Shown: positions 15,977-27,445, numbered from the stretch's first letter. The stretch is 64,000 bases of DNA from an uncultured Collinsella sp. (GCA_959602645.1 CAUGTZ010000001.1:108692-172691), one strand, 5' to 3'. Notes: generated by a model not told the origin, from the sequence alone. Made by a program: numbers and translations.

Positions 15977-17359
15977 CTAGCTAAGCTCGGGCCAGTAACC
16001 CTTGTTGGCCTCGATCATGTCGTCAAGAACTTCCTTGGCAACCTTCATCGAAGGCACGGTCTTGTTGAGCGTAAAGGCCTTGAGCGCCTTCTCGTACGAA
16101 CCCTCGATCGTGGCCTCGACCACGAGCTTCTCGGAGTTCAGCTGCTGCATCATAAGACCCTGCTGGAACAGCGGAATGTTGTCGCGGCTGATGACCTCGG
16201 GGCCGTTCTTGCCAATGTAGGCAGGCAGCTCGACCATGGCGTCGTAGGGCATGTTGGGGATAGCGCCCTTGTTCTCGCAGATGACCAGGAAGCGCTGCTT
16301 GGTATCGTTCTTCAGAGCGATGGCCAGGTCGGCAATCCAGTCGCCGTGGCTACCCGCATAGAACGTGCTCTCGTCGATCTCGCCCGTCTTCTCGTAGTGG
16401 TCGATGCCATCAAAGAGGTTCTTCTCGCGCGTCTCCTCAACCTCATTCGCACGGGTGCGCTCGGGGTTGGAATGCTCGACGAACTCCTTCTGCTGCAGGT
16501 AGTAGTTCAGGTACGTGTTGGGCAGGTACTCCGGGAAGCACTCCATGATCTCGTACTCGCCCTTCCAGACGTAGTACCAGCTGCCCTTGGTGTGGCGGTT
16601 CTGCTCGGGATGCTCGTCAGTAGCCTCCTCGGGCTTCTTTGCCATGAGCGAGCCCATGCCCTTGAGGTAGGAGTCGGGCAGTAGAATCTCGTGCTCCTTG
16701 ATGTACTCGCGCAGCTGCGGCAGGACCTCCTCGCCCTTGTGGCGGATCGAGGTGAACCAACCAAAGTGGTTGAGGCCAAAGTAATCGTACTCGACATCCT
16801 TCTTGTCGATATCGAGCGCGGCGCAAACCACGTCGATGATCGCGATCGGCATGTCGCAGATGTTGATGATGCGAGCGTTGGGGCGCAGCACACGGCAGCC
16901 CTCGGACACGATGGCGGCAGGGTTGGAGTAGTTGAGAATCCAGTAGTCCTTCTTGGCGTACTTCTCAACGTCATCGATCAGCTCGACCATGGGGAAGATG
17001 GTGCGCATGCCGTAGGCAAGGCCGCCGCAACCGCAGGTCTCCTGACCCACACAACCGTGACGCAGCGGAATCTTCTCGTCCTGCTCGCGCATGGCGTAGC
17101 CGCCCACGCGCATCTGGGCAAACACGAAGCTCGCGTCGGTAAAAGCCGTCTTTTTGTCGGTGGTCACCGTGAGCTTGATGTCCAGGCCGAGGTCCTCGTG
17201 CAGAATCCAGTCCACGAGCACGCCGATCTTGCGCTGGCGCTCCTCGTTGATGTCGTACAGACGAATCTCGTCAACGTCGAGCTCGTCCTTGCGAAGAGCG
17301 ATGGACTTGACGATGCCGGGGGTAAAGGTGGATCCGCCACCACACAGAGTAATGATCAT
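15977..17359 (-). CDS. malH: 6-phospho-alpha-glucosidase, glycoside hydrolase family 4
   Basis: This NAD+- and Mn2+-dependent hydrolase splits phosphorylated alpha-glucosides (maltose-6'-P type) delivered by the PTS. The 460-residue protein has the Rossmann start ITLCGGGSTFTPGIV, the VGQETCG and NYSNPAAI motifs, and CDMP at 168-171. CDMP marks the alpha-specific branch of GH4; the metal Cys is in it. NHFGWF follows. The sequence resembles GlvA/MalH along its whole length. It is the last gene of the operon, 3 bp after the EIIBC stop. Confidence 0.92.
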   Translation of the reverse strand: MIITLCGGGSTFTPGIVKSIALRKDELDVDEIRLYDINEERQRKIGVLVDWILHEDLGLDIKLTVTTDKKTAFTDASFVFAQMRVGGYAMREQDEKIPLRHGCVGQETCGCGGLAYGMRTIFPMVELIDDVEKYAKKDYWILNYSNPAAIVSEGCRVLRPNARIINICDMPIAIIDVVCAALDIDKKDVEYDYFGLNHFGWFTSIRHKGEEVLPQLREYIKEHEILLPDSYLKGMGSLMAKKPEEATDEHPEQNRHTKGSWYYVWKGEYEIMECFPEYLPNTYLNYYLQQKEFVEHSNPERTRANEVEETREKNLFDGIDHYEKTGEIDESTFYAGSHGDWIADLAIALKNDTKQRFLVICENKGAIPNMPYDAMVELPAYIGKNGPEVISRDNIPLFQQGLMMQQLNSEKLVVEATIEGSYEKALKAFTLNKTVPSMKVAKEVLDDMIEANKGYWPELS

Positions 17360-17362
17360 TGT

Positions 17363-18979
17363 TTACTGCTCCTTCTCAATTGCGTTTTCGACCTTGTCGC
17401 GCATCTCGGCGACCTTCATGCCAAAGATGATCTGGATATTGTTGCCGTTGCGGTTGATGCCACTGTTGGGCACGTGGTTGATGAGGTCCTCATCGATGAG
17501 GTCCGGGTTCTTAACGTTCACGCGGAGACGCGTAAAGCAGTTCTCGAGCTCCTCGATGTTGTCCTTGCCACCAAGACCTGCGACCAGGTCGGCAATGCCC
17601 GCATCGACGCCCTCTGCAGGAGCTGCGGCAACAGCGCCCTGCTTCACCGCGACAGACGCGGCGGCCTCGCCCTCGGCAACGGACTCAACAAGCTCGGACT
17701 CTTCCTCGCGACCAGGCGTGTGGAGGTTGAGCTTCTTAATAAGGAAGGTGAAGAGGAAGAAGTACAGAGCGGCGTTGACGACTCCAAGCACCAGCATAAC
17801 CGGCCAGTTGGTCTTGTCGACACCGAGGACCAGGTTGGAAACCACGATGTTGATGATGCCGCCTGCAGTCGAAGCGGGCACGGAGAGGACCTTGAGCAGG
17901 ACCAGGAAGATGCCGGAAAGAACCGAGTGAACGACAAAGAGCACGGGAGCGGCAAAGACAAAGAGGAAGTCCATGGGCTCGGTGACACAGGAGAGCACGG
18001 CGGTGATGATCAGCGGGATGATAACGGCCTTGGTCTTATCCTTGTTCCCCTTGTAAGCGGTGAAGATAAAGGCGAGACCGATACCGATGTAGGGCCACAG
18101 GTTGTTGAAGGTGTAGCTGTTGAAGTAGGTGCTATCGGAGAAGGGCTGGCCCGTCATTGCCATCTCGGCGACACGGATGGGATAGGCGCCGGCGATAACC
18201 TGATCACCCAGCGTCAGGGTGCCGCCCACATCGGAGAACTGGAACGGGGTGTAGATGAGGTGGTGCAGACCGGTGGGAACGAGCAGCTTGTTGAGCATGC
18301 CGTAGATAAACAGACCGATGTTGCCCGACTCCTTAATGATGCCGGCAACGGAGGAGATGGCACCCTGAACCGGAGGCCAAACGATGCAGAAGCCAGCGCC
18401 CATGATCCAGGAAATGATGATCATGATCAGGAACGGGAAGCGAACGCCCGAGAACATCGAAAGGGCAATGGGGAACTGCTTGTTCGAGTACTTGTTGAAC
18501 ACGGCGCCGGTGATGCAACCAAGAATGATGCCGCCAAACACGCCGGTATCGAGCACCTGAATGCCCATAACGGTGCTCTGGCCGGTTCCGGTAAGGCCGA
18601 GCATGCCGCTCGCTTCGGCAAGAGAGCCGGTGGCGTTGAGCACGATGTTATTGGCCTGCAGGAACAGGAAGAACGACATCAGGGCGATCAGCGAAGCATG
18701 GCCCTTGTTCTTCTTTGCCATGGCGCCGGCGATGCCCACGCAGAACAGAATCGAGAGGTTGTTGATGATAAACATCAGCGACTGATAGACAACGGCGCCC
18801 ACAAGCTGGAACGGACCGGAGCCCAGCACAGGAATCACGGCGCAGATGGTCTTGTTGGTCAGAATAATGCCCACGATGAGCAGAATGCCGGCAACCGAGA
18901 GATACATCATCGGCTGAACGATTGACTTCGCGAACACCTCCAACGGCGCTTTGAAATTGAACTTCTTTTTTGCGGTCAT
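17363..18979 (-). CDS. glvC: PTS alpha-glucoside transporter subunit EIIBC
   Basis: This 538-residue membrane permease imports and phosphorylates the sugar. An EIIC domain of about 430 residues has some ten membrane segments and GLHHLIYTPFQFSDVGG and TEPMDFLFVF motifs of the glucose/glucoside superfamily. A hydrophilic linker follows, then an EIIB domain with the phosphorylated cysteine in ENCFTRLRVNVKN. No EIIA is fused; a separate one is encoded two genes upstream. ATG 18979 is chosen for the GGAAGGGGAG site. Substrate is inferred from the GH4 neighbour. Confidence 0.92.
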   Translation of the reverse strand: MTAKKKFNFKAPLEVFAKSIVQPMMYLSVAGILLIVGIILTNKTICAVIPVLGSGPFQLVGAVVYQSLMFIINNLSILFCVGIAGAMAKKNKGHASLIALMSFFLFLQANNIVLNATGSLAEASGMLGLTGTGQSTVMGIQVLDTGVFGGIILGCITGAVFNKYSNKQFPIALSMFSGVRFPFLIMIIISWIMGAGFCIVWPPVQGAISSVAGIIKESGNIGLFIYGMLNKLLVPTGLHHLIYTPFQFSDVGGTLTLGDQVIAGAYPIRVAEMAMTGQPFSDSTYFNSYTFNNLWPYIGIGLAFIFTAYKGNKDKTKAVIIPLIITAVLSCVTEPMDFLFVFAAPVLFVVHSVLSGIFLVLLKVLSVPASTAGGIINIVVSNLVLGVDKTNWPVMLVLGVVNAALYFFLFTFLIKKLNLHTPGREEESELVESVAEGEAAASVAVKQGAVAAAPAEGVDAGIADLVAGLGGKDNIEELENCFTRLRVNVKNPDLIDEDLINHVPNSGINRNGNNIQIIFGMKVAEMRDKVENAIEKEQ

Positions 18980-19006
18980 AGCGGTACTCCCCTTCCTTTT
19001 CCGCAA

Positions 19007-19078
19007 ATTGAGATAGGTGTGCCCCGGGCAAGACCGTAAGCCTTGCCTTATATCAATCGATGTGTGGGCACGTTATGC
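19007..19078 (-). promoter_or_regulatory. Intercistronic hairpins before EIIBC
   Basis: GGCAAG...CCTTGCC (19028-19048) nests within a GTGCCC...GGGGCAC stem. This could be an antiterminator target or an mRNA processing site between the regulator gene and EIIBC. Confidence 0.4.
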
Positions 19079-19945
19079 CTAGAGACCAGGTTCTCCAAGC
19101 AGGTTAACAATGTGATATGCGAGATAACTCTTCTCGGCATCGGTAACGACAACGTTATAGGTAGACGCTAAGTGGTCGGCAATTGACTCCGCACACGAGA
19201 ACGCCCTCGGATACGCCGTTTCATCGATACGGAACAGCGCGTCGCCATTGACCTGCCCCGCCGCGGGATCGAGCGCTCGCTGCGCAAAAAACTGCAGATG
19301 GCGAACGAAACGCTCATAGGGCAACGAGGTGTCATCGAGTGTCGTAGCATAGCGCTCGGAAACAATCGCGAGCACGTCGCGAACAAGCTGAACCGAGATG
19401 ATGAGACGGTCGGAGCGTTGCGGCATGGTGGCGTTGACGATATGCAGCGTAATAAAACCCTGCTCTTCTTCGCTCATCTGGATGCCCATATACTCCTTGA
19501 TAATCTGCAGCGCACGGCCCGCAAGCGCATACTCCTTGCGATAGAACTGCTGGATCTCGAGCAGCAACGGATTCTCGCAGGGGACGCCCTTGCGCTCGCG
19601 CTCGAGGGCGAGGCTGATATGGTCTGCGAGAGCAATGAGGATCTTGTCGTTGATATCAACATTGAGCTCTCGACGGAGCATCTGAACAATGTCCTCGGCA
19701 ATCACGAGGTTGACGGTGGGGATGGACTCCAAAAGATGTGCCAAGCGGTCAATCGTGCGCGAATCCTGAGAAGTGCCCTCCTGCAACGCGTAGGTCTTTT
19801 CGATCGACGCCTCGTCGCTGGCATCGCCGGCATGACGGCCAAAGCAGAGGCCTCGACCGATGACGATGAGCTCGGAGCCATCGTCCGAAGTGACCATTGC
19901 GACGTTGTTGTTAAAAACTCGCTTGATAACCACGGTACCCACCAC
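19079..19945 (-). CDS. BglG/LicT family transcriptional antiterminator
   Basis: The 288-residue protein has the full layout of the family. An N-terminal RNA-binding CAT domain (VIKRVFNNNVAMVTSDDGSE, IVIGRGLCFG) is followed by PRD1 (about 70-170, with ALADHISLAL) and PRD2 (about 175-285, with FITLHIVNA and a final YLAYHIVNLL). Histidines in the PRDs are phosphorylated by the PTS. It probably prevents premature termination in this operon when the sugar is present. Starts GTG 19945, 19942 and 19933 are all possible; none has a strong ribosome site, and coupling to the EIIA gene 6 bp upstream is likely. Confidence 0.92.
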   Translation of the reverse strand: MVGTVVIKRVFNNNVAMVTSDDGSELIVIGRGLCFGRHAGDASDEASIEKTYALQEGTSQDSRTIDRLAHLLESIPTVNLVIAEDIVQMLRRELNVDINDKILIALADHISLALERERKGVPCENPLLLEIQQFYRKEYALAGRALQIIKEYMGIQMSEEEQGFITLHIVNATMPQRSDRLIISVQLVRDVLAIVSERYATTLDDTSLPYERFVRHLQFFAQRALDPAAGQVNGDALFRIDETAYPRAFSCAESIADHLASTYNVVVTDAEKSYLAYHIVNLLGEPGL

Positions 19946-19951
19946 AAGAAT

Positions 19952-20464
19952 TTACTCGGAAAGCCAGACGACAGGCTCTTTAACAGCAACAGGACCGGAA
20001 GCATGCTCACGAAGAGTCGAGTTCTCCGAGCGCTCGCACACGATAACGAAGACCGTGGGGTCGAAGCCAGCGGCGCGAACCGCGTCGAAATCGACCTCGA
20101 CGAGGGGCTGGCCCGCGTCGACATGGTCACCCTGAGCAACAAGCGCATGGAAGCCCTTGCCCTCAAGTTTAACAGTGTCGATTCCGATATGCAGCATCAC
20201 CTGAGCAGAGCTGTCGTCGGACATGATGCCCAGCGCGTGCTCAGTCGGAAACAACGCCGCGACGGTGCCGGAAACAGGAGCGCACACCGTTCCCTCTTGG
20301 GGAACCACGGCAACGCCATCGCCCACGGCACGGCTGCTAAAAGCGGGGTCATTGGTATTTTCTAGATGAACAAGCTCGCCAGAAACGGGAGCGAGGATTT
20401 CGAACTCGGAAGTTGCAGTCTTCTGCTCATCCGAACCGCCCATCAGGCGAGAAAAGAAACCCAT
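19952..20464 (-). CDS. PTS glucose-type EIIA protein
   Basis: A 170-residue, stand-alone EIIA-Glc domain: FEILAPVSGELVHLENTNDPAFSSRAVGDGVAVVP, PVSGTVAALFPTEHALGI and the active-site histidine in VMLHIGIDTVKLEGKGF. It transfers phosphate from HPr to the EIIB domain encoded two genes downstream. ATG 20464 with AAGGGA upstream is preferred over the longer frame. It is the first gene of the operon. Confidence 0.92.
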   Translation of the reverse strand: MGFFSRLMGGSDEQKTATSEFEILAPVSGELVHLENTNDPAFSSRAVGDGVAVVPQEGTVCAPVSGTVAALFPTEHALGIMSDDSSAQVMLHIGIDTVKLEGKGFHALVAQGDHVDAGQPLVEVDFDAVRAAGFDPTVFVIVCERSENSTLREHASGPVAVKEPVVWLSE

Positions 20465-20489
20465 GGTGGCATGTCCCTTCATAAATATA

Positions 20490-20552
20490 GCCCAACCAAA
20501 ATCAAGCGAATGCGTCCATAGAGACACATCCGTTCAAAGACTTTGGTTAGGC
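20490..20552 (-). promoter_or_regulatory. Leader inverted repeat upstream of the PTS operon (possible antiterminator target)
   Basis: GCCCAACCAAA and TTTGGTTAGGC pair across 41 nt just upstream of the EIIA ribosome site. In LicT systems a ribonucleic antiterminator overlaps a terminator here. No good T tract is visible, so the assignment is tentative. Confidence 0.4.
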
Positions 20553-20740
20553 CCACGTCCGAGGGGACTCGGTAACCTTCCGCATTTCTTTTTACGGGGT
20601 TATTGTAGACAAGCCCAAAGCCGGAACAATCATTATGACCGGCGAACGGTATTTTTTCTCCGATAAACGGTATTTAGGCGGCACTCAGGGACACTCCTTG
20701 TTTGGCGCATTGGGGACAGGTTACTTTGCACCAATCATGA

Positions 20741-20805
20741 GTTGCGGTGAAATAGGGACTGAAAAGCCGCTCAAAAGGCCAAAACAGTCCGTATTCCACC
20801 GCAAC
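20741..20805. repeat. 65-bp palindrome family, copy 2, with adjoining GGGACAGG/TTGCACC repeat
   Basis: Same ends and length as the copy at 6426. Directly left, TTGGGGACAGGTTACTTTGC and CACCAAT (about 20710-20736) belong to another repeat family seen at 26765-26868 and 62665-62735. The stretch 20553-20845 otherwise holds no gene. Confidence 0.85.
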
Positions 20806-20844
20806 TTCAAAACGTTGGTTCAAACCAACCTGTCCCCCTTGCAC

Positions 20845-20880
20845 TAAAAAGAGCCCCGAGCATAGTCTGCTCGGGGCCCT
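20845..20880 (-). terminator. Terminator of the DEAD-box helicase gene
   Basis: GGGCCCCGAGCA-GACTA-TGCTCGGGGCTC is followed by TTTTTA on the minus strand. Confidence 0.9.
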
Positions 20881-20913
20881 TAGTTCGCCTCGCTCTAGCG
20901 TGCGACGCGTATG

Positions 20914-23178
<2,265 letters not shown>

Positions 23179-23449
23179 ATGTTGTTGTTCCTTATCTGCA
23201 CGCGTTATGGGCACGGCATGCGGCCGCGCGAGCGTGCTTGGTAGTGCGCTAATACATACAAAACAGGTGCGCACAGAGAGGACGTTGCTCAGCACGCTGG
23301 CGATCGCTTTGGCAGCCCTATCACGCGCCGTCCAGACGCAGCAGCTCTAAGCGATGGAGCAGATTCGCCGCCGGTTAGTATACCCGCGCTTCGCATGCCC
23401 CCACGTAAACCACAGATGACGAGGCGGACGGGACGGGTCTGGGCCGATT

Positions 23450-23586
23450 GTCTCAATCTGTAACAGTTGCTCAGCAAAAACCGGTCTTAGTGTTACAGAT
23501 TGAGACAAACCCAAACCTCGCAAAACAAAATCTCGATCTGTAACAGTTAGAGCTCATTTTCCCTGCTAGATGTTACAGATTGAGAT
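23450..23586. repeat. 80-bp periodic palindromic array, cluster 1 (2 units)
   Basis: Two 57-bp units, TCTCAATCTGTAACAG ... TGTTACAGATTGAGA, begin 80 bp apart at 23450 and 23530 in the 560-bp spacer upstream of copA. The rest of 23179-23660 holds no gene. Confidence 0.9.
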
Positions 23587-23659
23587 GTCTGGCAGGGACT
23601 GCCAACGATTGAGCAGCCGCCCTCATCTGTATCGAAATGTCATACATTTCTTTCTGTAC

Positions 23660-23690
23660 TGGACACCCCCAGGGGGTATGGGTGTATAGT
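23660..23690 (+). promoter_or_regulatory. copA promoter with CsoR-type operator
   Basis: A CCCCCAGGGGGTATGGGTG palindrome (about 23666-23684) fits the GC-rich CsoR operator. It lies between a possible -35 (TGGACA, 23660) and -10 (TATAGT, 23685). A CsoR repressor is encoded at the end of the operon. Confidence 0.7.
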
Positions 23691-23737
23691 ATCGGCAGGT
23701 TAACAATTCCAACACCGCACTACAGAAAGGAGATGCC

Positions 23738-26077
23738 ATGGCTCAAGATAAGTTTGACGTGGGCGGCATGACGTGCGCCGCCTGCCAGGCGCATGTGGAC
23801 CGCGCCGTGAGCAAGCTCGACGGCGTCCAAAGCGTCGCGGTCAACCTGCTCGCCGGTTCCATGATGGTCGACTACGACCCCGCGCAGGTCTCCCCCGACG
23901 ATATCTGCACCGCTGTCGATCGCGCGGGTTACTCGGCCTCGCCCGTCAGTACGGGCACCGAAGCCGCCCCAAACGGCAGCGCGCAAGCCAGGTCCGGCGC
24001 CGCTCATATGGAGTCACCTACCAAAAAGCTGGAGGCCACCGCCTCCGCCATGCGCACCCGTCTCATCATCTCAATCATCTTTCTCATTCCGCTGTTCTAC
24101 ATAGGCATGGGGCACATGCTCGGCTGGCCGCTGCCCAGCGTCTTCACCGACCACACCCACAGCATGACGTTGGCGCTCACCGAGCTTGTCCTGCTCATCC
24201 CCATCGTCTACGTCAACGACGCGTACTTTATCAACGGCTTCAAATCACTCGTGCACGGCGTGCCCACCATGGACGCCCTAATCGCCGTCGGCGCCGCCGC
24301 GTCGATCGCTTGGTCGCTCTACGCCATGTTTATCATGGCTGACCAGCTGGCCGCCGGGCAGGTTCACGAGGCTATGATGACGGGCATGGACAACCTGTAT
24401 TTTGAGAGCGCCGGCACCATCCTGTCGCTCGTCACCGTGGGCAAATATCTCGAGACGCGCAGCAAGTCCAAGACCGGCGGCGCTATCGAGGCGCTCATCG
24501 ACTTGGCACCCAAGACTGCGACCGTCGTTGCCGATGACGGCACCGAGACCGCTGTGGACGTCGACGCCATTCTACCCGGCCAGGTGCTGCGCGTGCGCCC
24601 CGGCGAGTCCATCCCCGTCGACGGCGTGGTGCTCGAGGGCGCCTCCGCCGTAGACGAGAGCGCGCTCACCGGCGAGTCCATCCCCGTGGAAAAGACCGCC
24701 GGCGACACCGTCAACGCCGCCACGGTCAACCGCACCGGATCGTTTACCTTCCGTGCCACGCGCGTGGGCGCCGACACGTCGCTCGCCAAGATCATCCAGC
24801 TCGTCGAGGACGCCAACGCCACCAAGGCGCCCATCGCCCGCCTGGCAGACAAGGTCGCCGGCGTGTTTGTGCCCGTGGTGTTTGCGATCTCGGCCGTGAC
24901 CTTTGCGGTGTGGATGGCACTGACCGGCAGCATAAACGAGGCGCTCACCTCCGCCGTGGCCGTGTTGGTGATCAGCTGCCCGTGCGCGCTGGGCCTGGCC
25001 ACGCCCGTCGCCATTATGGTTGGCACCGGCAAGGGCGCCGAGATGGGCATCCTGTTTAAGAGCGCCGAGGCGCTGGAGAACCTGCGCAGCGTGGGCACCG
25101 TGGTGCTCGATAAGACGGGCACGGTCACCCGCGGCAAGCCTGCCGTGACCGATATCGTGGTGGCCACGCGCACTGACGGCTCGCCCGCCATGAGCGAAAA
25201 GGCGCTGCTCAAGTTGGCCGCCGCACTAGAGCACCAGAGTGAGCACCCACTGGCCGAGGCGATTATGGCCGAGTGCGAGGCGCGCGGAATCGTCGCGCGC
25301 ATGGTCGAGGACTTTTCCGCCGTGCCCGGTCGCGGCGTCACGGCGCGCGAGGGGCAGAATGTCATCGCTGCCGGCAACGTGCGTCTGATGGACAAGCTGG
25401 GCGCGGAGGTGCCCGCCGGTCTTGCCGAACAGTTCGCCGCCGAGGGCAAAACACCGCTGTTCTTTGCCAAGAACGGCGAGCTCGTCGGTACCATCGCCGT
25501 GGCTGACGAGGTCAAAGAGACGAGCGCCGAGGCCATCGCCGCGCTCCGCAAGCTCGGCGTCGACGTGCGTATGCTCACCGGCGACAACCGTGTGACGGCC
25601 GAAGCAATCGCCCGCCGCGTGGGACTGAACAGCAAGCAGGTCATCGCCGATGTCCTCCCCGCCGACAAGGAGCGCCACGTGCGCGAGCTGCAGGATGCGG
25701 GCAGCAAGGTCGCCATGGTGGGCGACGGCATCAACGACTCCCCCGCCCTGGCGCGCGCCGACGTGGGCCTTGCGATCGGCACCGGCGCCGACATCGCCAA
25801 GGAGGGGGCAGATGTGGTGCTCATGCGCAGCGACCTCATGGACGTCGCCCGCGCCATCGAGCTTTCGCGCGCCACGATTCGCAACATCAAGCAGGACCTG
25901 TTCTGGGCGCTGTTCTACAACGGCATCGGCATTCCGCTCGCCGCAGGCGTGTTCTTTCCCCTCACCGGCTGGCAACTCTCGCCGATGTTTGGCGCGGCGG
26001 CGATGAGCCTGTCGAGCGTATGCGTCGTAAGCAACGCGTTGCGCCTAAAATCCTTTAAGCCAAAAGTGGCAAAATAG
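23738..26077 (+). CDS. copA: Copper-exporting P1B-type ATPase
   Basis: This 779-residue membrane pump expels Cu+. One N-terminal heavy-metal domain carries GGMTCAACQAHVDRAV. Membrane helices follow, then the actuator motif ALTGESIPVEK, the transport-site CPC in SCPCALGLATP, the phosphorylated Asp in DKTGTVTRG, the HP motif SEHPLAEA and GDGINDSPALARADVG. The ribosome site is AGAAAGGAG. It heads the operon copA-copZ-csoR under a CsoR-type operator. Confidence 0.96.
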   Translation: MAQDKFDVGGMTCAACQAHVDRAVSKLDGVQSVAVNLLAGSMMVDYDPAQVSPDDICTAVDRAGYSASPVSTGTEAAPNGSAQARSGAAHMESPTKKLEATASAMRTRLIISIIFLIPLFYIGMGHMLGWPLPSVFTDHTHSMTLALTELVLLIPIVYVNDAYFINGFKSLVHGVPTMDALIAVGAAASIAWSLYAMFIMADQLAAGQVHEAMMTGMDNLYFESAGTILSLVTVGKYLETRSKSKTGGAIEALIDLAPKTATVVADDGTETAVDVDAILPGQVLRVRPGESIPVDGVVLEGASAVDESALTGESIPVEKTAGDTVNAATVNRTGSFTFRATRVGADTSLAKIIQLVEDANATKAPIARLADKVAGVFVPVVFAISAVTFAVWMALTGSINEALTSAVAVLVISCPCALGLATPVAIMVGTGKGAEMGILFKSAEALENLRSVGTVVLDKTGTVTRGKPAVTDIVVATRTDGSPAMSEKALLKLAAALEHQSEHPLAEAIMAECEARGIVARMVEDFSAVPGRGVTAREGQNVIAAGNVRLMDKLGAEVPAGLAEQFAAEGKTPLFFAKNGELVGTIAVADEVKETSAEAIAALRKLGVDVRMLTGDNRVTAEAIARRVGLNSKQVIADVLPADKERHVRELQDAGSKVAMVGDGINDSPALARADVGLAIGTGADIAKEGADVVLMRSDLMDVARAIELSRATIRNIKQDLFWALFYNGIGIPLAAGVFFPLTGWQLSPMFGAAAMSLSSVCVVSNALRLKSFKPKVAK

Positions 26078-26106
26078 GCTCGCCATTAAATCCATTTAGA
26101 ACGGTT

Positions 26107-26199
26107 TTTCCAGGTGCCCGAGATTGACCTGAAAGAGGAGCGATGCGTACTTTGGTACGCGAGCGACGGTTTGAAGGTCAAGGTCGGGTGCCTGGGAAA
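26107..26199 (+). repeat. 93-bp inverted repeat between copA and copZ
   Basis: TTTCCAGGTGCCCGA...ACCT and AGGT...TCGGGTGCCTGGGAAA form a long interrupted stem. The inner hairpin GCGTAC-TTTG-GTACGC is perfect. There is no T tract. It is either an intra-operon mRNA structure or an inserted palindromic repeat. Confidence 0.75.
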
Positions 26200-26224
26200 G
26201 CCGACATAACAGAGAGGAATACCC

Positions 26225-26446
26225 ATGCGTTACACAATCAAGACTTCCGGCCTTATGTGCGGCCACTGCGACGCCACCGTCGAGACGGCGTTGCTCAACG
26301 TGGCCGGCGTGACCGACGCCGACGCCGATCACGAGACCCAGACCGTCCAGGTGGAGTGCGCCGACACCGTGACCGCCGAGCAGCTCGCCGCCGCCGTCGA
26401 GGGCGCGGGCGAAAAGTTCCACGCCCTGTCCGTGACCGCCGCATAG
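26225..26446 (+). CDS. copZ: Copper chaperone, heavy-metal-associated domain
   Basis: This 73-residue single HMA domain (beta-alpha-beta-beta-alpha-beta) has the metal site GLMCGHCDATVETAL. CGHC replaces the commoner MxCxxC spacing residues but keeps both cysteines. It carries Cu+ to CopA. The ribosome site is AGAGAGGA. Second gene of the copper operon. Confidence 0.9.
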   Translation: MRYTIKTSGLMCGHCDATVETALLNVAGVTDADADHETQTVQVECADTVTAEQLAAAVEGAGEKFHALSVTAA

Positions 26447-26488
26447 CGGACTGCACGTACCCATCCCGACCAGAAACGAGGACCCGCC

Positions 26489-26761
26489 ATGATGGCAGAC
26501 CATAAATCGGTGACCCGCATGCTCAAGACGACACGCGGTCAGATTGACGGCATCCTGCGGATGGTCGAGGAGGACCGTTACTGCGTCGACATTTCCACAC
26601 AGCTCATGGCCACGCAGGCGCTCATCGCGCGCATCAACGCCGACGTGCTCAAGGCGCATATCGAGGGCTGCGTGACTTCGGCAATCGAATCGGGCGACGA
26701 AGACCTCAGAGCCGCCAAGCTCGCCGAGATCGAACGCGTCGTCGACAAGCTCTCCAAGTAA
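26489..26761 (+). CDS. csoR: CsoR family copper-sensing repressor
   Basis: This 90-residue all-helical protein of the CsoR/DUF156 family (KSVTRMLKTTRGQIDGILRMVEEDRYCVDI) has the copper ligands Cys in RYCVDI and His/Cys in LKAHIEGCV. Cu+ binding would release the operator upstream of copA, so the operon regulates itself. ATG 26489 or 26492 are both possible. Confidence 0.92.
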   Translation: MMADHKSVTRMLKTTRGQIDGILRMVEEDRYCVDISTQLMATQALIARINADVLKAHIEGCVTSAIESGDEDLRAAKLAEIERVVDKLSK

Positions 26762-26764
26762 TTG

Positions 26765-26868
26765 GGGGCATTGGGGACAGACTGCTTTGCACCATCTTGG
26801 TGCATCGGGGACAGATACGTTTGCACCACGTCGGTGTAGATTAACCTGTCCCCTTTGCACCAAAAGGG
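26765..26868. repeat. GGGGACAG ... TTTGCACC repeat cluster
   Basis: Three degenerate units (GGGGACAGACTGCTTTGCAC, GGGGACAGATACGTTTGCAC, and the inverted AACCTGTCCCCTTTGCACC) follow one another directly after csoR. Confidence 0.75.
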
Positions 26869-26908
26869 GTATAAAGGCGTGCAGCGTATCGAACGAAAGG
26901 CAATGTGC

Positions 26909-27382
26909 ATGAATGACTTTATGAAAGGGCGCAACGGCGCCGATGAGCTCACCATCGTGCTGGGCCTGACCGGCATCGTCATTGCGATGATCGGATCGAT
27001 GGCCCGTATCCAGTGGCTCAGCTGGATCGCCATCGCCGTGATCGTGCTCGGCGTGCTGCGCGGCCTGTCCAAAAACATCGACGCGCGCCGCAAGGAGAAC
27101 GATGCCTTTGTCGCGGCGACCGCAAACGTCCCCGGATTGGGCAAGTTCGTCGCCAGCTTGGGCGGCGGCGCCTCAGCAGCCAACGCCTCGCGCGCAGCTG
27201 GAACGAGCAAGGAAGACTTTGAGCGTGCCAAGCGCACGGCCAAGAAGATGTGGAAGGGTCGCAAGACCACGGCATACCTCAAGTGCCCCAACTGCGGTCA
27301 GATGCTGTCCGTCCCCAAGGGCAAAGGCAAGATCCGCGTCACCTGTCCCAAGTGCCACGCCAAGATGGAAACGCGCTCCTAG
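26909..27382 (+). CDS. Small membrane protein with C-terminal zinc ribbon
   Basis: Of unknown function, 157 residues. Two hydrophobic helices (ELTIVLGLTGIVIAMIGSMA; LSWIAIAVIVLGVLRGL) precede a basic cytosolic stretch and a zinc ribbon LKCPNCGQMLSVP...VTCPKCHAKM. Such proteins are widespread and uncharacterised in Firmicutes and Actinobacteria. ATG 26909 is preferred because GAAAGG lies 8 nt upstream; the upstream in-frame ATG 26903 is too close. Confidence 0.75.
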   Translation: MNDFMKGRNGADELTIVLGLTGIVIAMIGSMARIQWLSWIAIAVIVLGVLRGLSKNIDARRKENDAFVAATANVPGLGKFVASLGGGASAANASRAAGTSKEDFERAKRTAKKMWKGRKTTAYLKCPNCGQMLSVPKGKGKIRVTCPKCHAKMETRS

Positions 27383-27445
27383 ACATCGCGCCGTGGGGCG
27401 ATTTAATCAGTAGTGTTTGCCCCAAATCTGAAGCATTTATTCGTT

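Noticed and set aside
16691..18925. 744-codon plus-strand frame over the GH4 and EIIBC genes
   Set aside because: Shadow of the opposite strand; low-complexity Val/Asp/His composition typical of such shadows.
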